Assembly: GCF_037038585.1 (NCBI RefSeq) | Contig: NC_092520.1 | Span: 4,209,501-4,273,500 of the forward strand | From: Patagioenas fasciata | Lineage: Eukaryota; Chordata; Aves; Columbiformes; Columbidae | Direction: 5' to 3' | DNA length: 64,000 bases | Shown: positions 60,156 to 64,000 of the stretch, piece after piece | Layout of the letters: each line of letters starts with the position of its first letter | Position numbering within the stretch: position 1 is the stretch's first letter | Notes under the pieces: model-generated | Database searches by the model: none | What the model saw: the letters and a program-made list of their open reading frames with translations, nothing else | Told to the model about the DNA's origin: nothing | Position numbers and translations under genes: made by a program

Positions 60156-62510
60156 TGAAAGCCAGGGAAAAGGGGCAGGGAAGGGAGGGCAGGGGGGGCG
60201 TGGGATTTGTACAGGTGTCGGACTGAGATGGTTTGCAGTGTGCCTTTTGTAAAACTGTCAATAATTTATATATTTGTATACGCCAACATGGATCGTGGAT
60301 TTTTATAAACTCTCAAATCCCAGCCCGCATCATCTGCAGGCTCCAGATTCTGCCCAGTGCGTTGAAGGTCCCACAAAAGCTCAAGAGCGGTGATGCTGGA
60401 CAACGGGGACCAAGCTGCTCTGCAGGTCCCAGGGCAGAACAGCTGGTCTGGAGCAAACCTTCACGCCCCAGACATTTTTGTAGGAGCAAAGCTACGCCTG
60501 TCCAGAGCACACACCAAAATGTACTGACTCCGTAGCTGCTTGCTTACAAGACCGTGCATCATCCTTTTTTTATTTTTAATTATTACCCCCCAAGAAGTGC
60601 CTTCTGGATGTTGCCTTCATTAGCAGCACCCTGTTCCCTGTCATGCACTTTCAGTCTTGAAGAAACATTTCCAGGCAAACCTGAATACAGGGTGCTCCTA
60701 ATGTGCTGCTTTTTACATGTCATTTGCATAGACGTGCAATGAACATTGAGTAAGCCGAGAACTTTTCCCACAGCTTTATCCCTATTTTCCCATCTTTATC
60801 CTTTTTTTTTGCATCAAATTACTTCAGGTCCAACCTTGGCAACCTCCCATCTCTCTAACCTTGGTGAGATATTGCTCAGAGATGATGTGCAGCAGAGCAA
60901 GGCAAGCAGAGGGCTCTGCCAACAGCCGCATCTCACCCAGGAACCAGCCTCTGATGGAGCAAATTAACTGAACTGCCAAGTGAAGAGATCACGTAGCCCA
61001 GCTTAAATGAAAAAAAACCAATCCTTCCTCCCTTTCTGGGGAAGTTTGGAAGAAAACCTTGGCAGGGGTTGTCATCTTGATGACCTTATCAAACCAAGAC
61101 GTAGCCCCAAAGGACATGAGATTAAGCTGTTTCCATGCTGACGTTCCCCATCGGAACATAACATCTGCAACTCAGCTGGGCTCATGGGGCAATTTCCAGC
61201 ACCAAAACGCTCTCCAGAACGTGCCAGGAGAAGAATTAACACTGACGCCTGCAAACCTGGAGCGCTTCGCCTATCAGGGGAAAGATCTTGTTTGGGTTTT
61301 TTTGTTTTTTCTTTTGTTTTCAGAGTTGTGGCTTTTCTTTCTCTCACACAGCTCCTTGGCTGCCAACCCAAATCTGATAAAAAACCTGGTCCTCAGAGAT
61401 TTATTCATTTTTCCCTCCATTGCTGAAATGCTGCCAAAGCAAAGGGGAGCATCCATCTTCTCCAAGCCAGGAGACAGTGTGGGAAGGCAGCACAGCACGA
61501 CCCAATGCTCTGTGTGAAGCTCTCAACTTCCTTATAGAAGCTCCTGCAATGGAGGTGTCTGCTGAGGTCTGGTTTACATCTGGCATAAAATGTCCTGGGC
61601 ATGGGAAGATGTTGTGGATGGGGGTCCTGCTCAGGTTGGTCTGCATCTTGGTCTCTAAACACAGCCTTGCATCAGAGCAACCTTCAATGTGTAAGCTGGT
61701 TTAGAGAGGTCCATGCAAAGGTGATGCAGGTATGAGCCCATCCCACAACCCTCCTTGGGAGTGTTGGGAAGAGCTCAAGCTTCATCCTCACACTCCCAAA
61801 GGTCTTTGCAAATGGAAACCCTGCCCCAAGGAGCTGTCTCCAGGGATGACTGAAACCCACTGCACCCATAAAAGCCAGAATCAACACCTCACTTTGGATA
61901 CTGAAATCACTCTCTCACATTTTCATCCATTGCCTTTTCAATCACGGATTTTAAGGTGGGATTTTAAGCCTTTCTTTCAGTGCTGGGGGTTTTCCCCCCT
62001 CTAGTGAGCATTTGCAATGCTCAACCAACCTTCATAATCATAAGAAACGTTGATTTTCTTAAAAAGATCCCTGCAGGCAGGGATCTGGAAGGGAACAGCA
62101 ACCAACTGCAGTGCAAGATGGGGGCAATTTGGGAGGGAGAAGGTGTTTTTTAGTGGATCTTGCCTTTTTAAGAGAATTGTTTTCTGCTGGCAGAAAAATG
62201 TAATTTTTAAATAGTTGTTTAATTTTATACGTCTGTACGTAGATTAAATGTTTCCAGGATCACATACTGTCAAAGTTACTGTCTTTGCTCCACTGTGGTA
62301 AGTTTAGAAACCAATGTGACAATCCAATTGAAGACTGCAAGATCTCCTTGTGTAATCTCATGCTAGCTGCTAGCTGAACAAGTGCTAGAAAAAGCTGGCG
62401 AATACTGTCGCTGTGTTAGTTTGGTTTGTTGTTTATTTTTTAAGAACCTCTGCAGCATTGTAAGGCTTTGTGATTATTCACAATATAATAAAGTGATTTG
62501 GAGGAGAATA
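60156..62510 (+). other. TSKU: TSKU 3' untranslated region
   Basis: About 2.35 kb from the stop codon to just past the AATAAA at 62487. It holds a G-run cluster directly after the stop (60165-60204), an AU-rich patch with ATTTATATATTT (about 60260-60280), two short perfect hairpins (62065-62086 and 62180-62197) and a weaker ATTAAA at about 62243. There is no CR1 in it, although CR1 lies close on the downstream side. The end point is inferred from the signal, not from transcript data. Confidence 0.75.
62487..62492 (+). terminator. TSKU: TSKU polyadenylation signal AATAAA
   Basis: Canonical AATAAA within an A/T-rich stretch. Cleavage is expected 10-25 bases downstream, near 62505-62515, followed by a T/G-rich segment. 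An ATTAAA at about 62243 is an alternative, weaker signal. Confidence 0.7.
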
Positions 62511-62732
62511 CACCCAGATGCACTGGATTTATTGCCTTAGTGCTGGGAGGGCGGCAGCTGTCGCTGAGTCCAAAGTGCAACACGGCTTCTCTCCTTGCTC
62601 TGCTCAGACCCATCAGCCTCATGGGTGTTACATCTCCAAACCGGGGACAGGATTTGTCCTGCTGTGTCTGTCCTGCTGGGCTCCTCACTGCCAGGAAGTC
62701 TTGAGAGCTTCACTGGCTGACTCAAACCAAAT

Positions 62733-63282
62733 TCACAGAACAATAGAATGGTTTGGGTTGGAAGGGACCTTCAAAGCTCATCCAGTGCCCCCCCTGCCAT
62801 GAGCAGGGACATCTTCACCAGCTCAGCTTGCTCAGAGCCCTGTCCAGCCTGGCCTGGGATGTCTCCAGGGATGGTTCATCCACCACCTCTCTGGCCAACC
62901 TGGGCCAGGCTCTCACCACCCTCAATGTAAAACATTTCTTCCTTATATGTAATCTAAATGTCCCCTCTTTTAGTTTAAAGCCATCACCCCTTGTCCTATC
63001 GCAACAGGTCCTGCTCAAACGTCTGTCCCCATCTTTCTTCTCGGCCCCTTTTCAGTCCAGAAAGGCTGCACTAAGGTCTCCCCGGAGCGTCTCTTCTCCA
63101 GCTGAACACCCCAGCTCTCTCAGCCTGTCCTCCCAGCAGAGCTGTTCCAGCCTCGCATCATTCCTGGGGCTCCTCTGGCCCCTCTCCAGCAGGTCCATGT
63201 GTGTCCTGTGCTGAGGACCCAGAGCTGGACCAGCACTGCAGGGGGGTCTCACCAGAGCGGAGCAGAGGGGCAGAATCCCCTT
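62733..63282 (-). mobile_element. CR1 LINE fragment, group A, about 550 bases
   Basis: Begins CACAGAACAATAGAATGGTT and continues to GCAGAGGGGCAGAATCCCC. It starts about 220 bases after the inferred TSKU poly(A) site. Frames on both strands (62753-63214 and others) are CR1 shadows. Confidence 0.94.
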
Positions 63283-64000
63283 ATTATTATGGGCATTATA
63301 AATTATGGCAGCGAAGCAGCACAAGAGTATCTCAAGCAAATCCTCTGCTCCGAAGCTTGTCAGAGATGGTGGGGATCTCTTCATGGATTCGGGATGCAGT
63401 CTGTCAGGGTTGAAAGGCTGAGCTTTGCAGAGCGGGTGATGCAGTGAGAGCCCACGAGCTGTTTCGCAATTCCCTGGGGATGGGAGGAAGCGAATGGGTG
63501 CAGGAGTGATGCCACGGCACGGAAAGCCGCAGGCTGCCAGACCGCAGAGCTTTCGGTGGTGAGATACACATTGTCCAACCTCAGCACCACCCCCTGAGGA
63601 GCAGGGGCTGCTGCAGGGAGGGTTAAGAGCACACAGAGCCATTTCAAGTGAAGAATAGATAGAAACATCTCAGGAGGGCTTCACCTGCTCTTAAATAGCA
63701 GATTTAATTTATAGCACTTCTCGGTGCTGTGTATAAAGCGATGCAAGCAGAGCCCCAGTGAGGAAACCGCCCCCGAGAAGCTGCAGCATTCCCCGTCCTC
63801 CCAAGCCTGAAGGAACAACCACATCTTCCATCCAGGCAGGCAGAGCTGCAGGATGCCTGGAAGAGGTTGTTGGTTCTCCATCCGCCTCTCCAAACTGCCC
63901 TGTCCTCCAGGACAGCACGCAAGTTACAAGCAAACTGTAAGGTGTGGGCTGACATCTCCAGGAGAGGCCAGATCTTGCTCCCAGGACTATTATGGACTAT
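63283..64000. other. Downstream flank, no gene seen
   Basis: Unique sequence after the last CR1. No exon of a neighbouring gene (ACER3 follows TSKU in human) could be recognised. Confidence 0.45.

Noticed and set aside
62753..63642. 153-residue (+) and 196-residue (-) frames
   Set aside because: CR1 tail sequence, with random extension past its end at about 63282.
63283..64000. First exon of ACER3
   Set aside because: No ceramidase peptide and no CpG island seen here.
1..64000. tRNA, rRNA, CRISPR array or bacterial operon signals
   Set aside because: None found by reading. The sequence is plainly vertebrate nuclear DNA.

Overview
This is vertebrate nuclear DNA, almost certainly from a bird. 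About 30 pieces of the chicken-repeat-1 (CR1) LINE are spread over both strands. Most end in the diagnostic CR1 tail, short repeats of the form ATTCTATG, and they are 5'-truncated to different lengths. I see no bacterial or phage features, no CRISPR array, no rRNA and no tRNA. Which bird this is cannot be told from the sequence alone.

The one gene I can name with confidence is TSKU (tsukushi), on the + strand near the right end. It encodes a secreted small leucine-rich-repeat protein of 352 residues. Its whole coding region (59097-60155) lies in one exon that opens at a clear splice acceptor (AG at 59085-59086). A 3'UTR of about 2.35 kb follows, to a canonical AATAAA at 62487-62492. The likely promoter and noncoding first exon lie in a CpG-rich block at about 41.5-44.0 kb. 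Strong candidate donors sit at 41776 and 42525, so the first intron would be about 16.6-17.3 kb.

Layout. 1-41.4 kb: gene-free upstream DNA with about 20 CR1 copies, a few simple repeats, a decayed RTE-clade LINE at about 28.26-29.16 kb, one longer CR1 with a reverse-transcriptase box (30008-30964), a possible solo LTR (33.25-33.75 kb), and a nuclear-receptor-like motif cluster at 8.0 kb. 41.4-44.0 kb: CpG island, promoter and candidate first exons. 44.0-59.1 kb: intron with eight CR1 copies in both orientations. 59.1-62.5 kb: TSKU coding exon and 3'UTR. 62.5-64.0 kb: downstream DNA with one CR1.

TSKU orthologues act outside the cell on BMP, TGF-beta, FGF, Notch and Wnt signalling, and TSKU is also a liver-secreted factor. 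With only one gene here there is no gene cooperation to describe. The material worth a second look is regulatory (8.0 kb motif cluster, CpG block, 5' and 3' UTR structures) and the unusual mobile elements (RTE remnant, CR1 pair with a shared private variant). I found no convincing new biological system.
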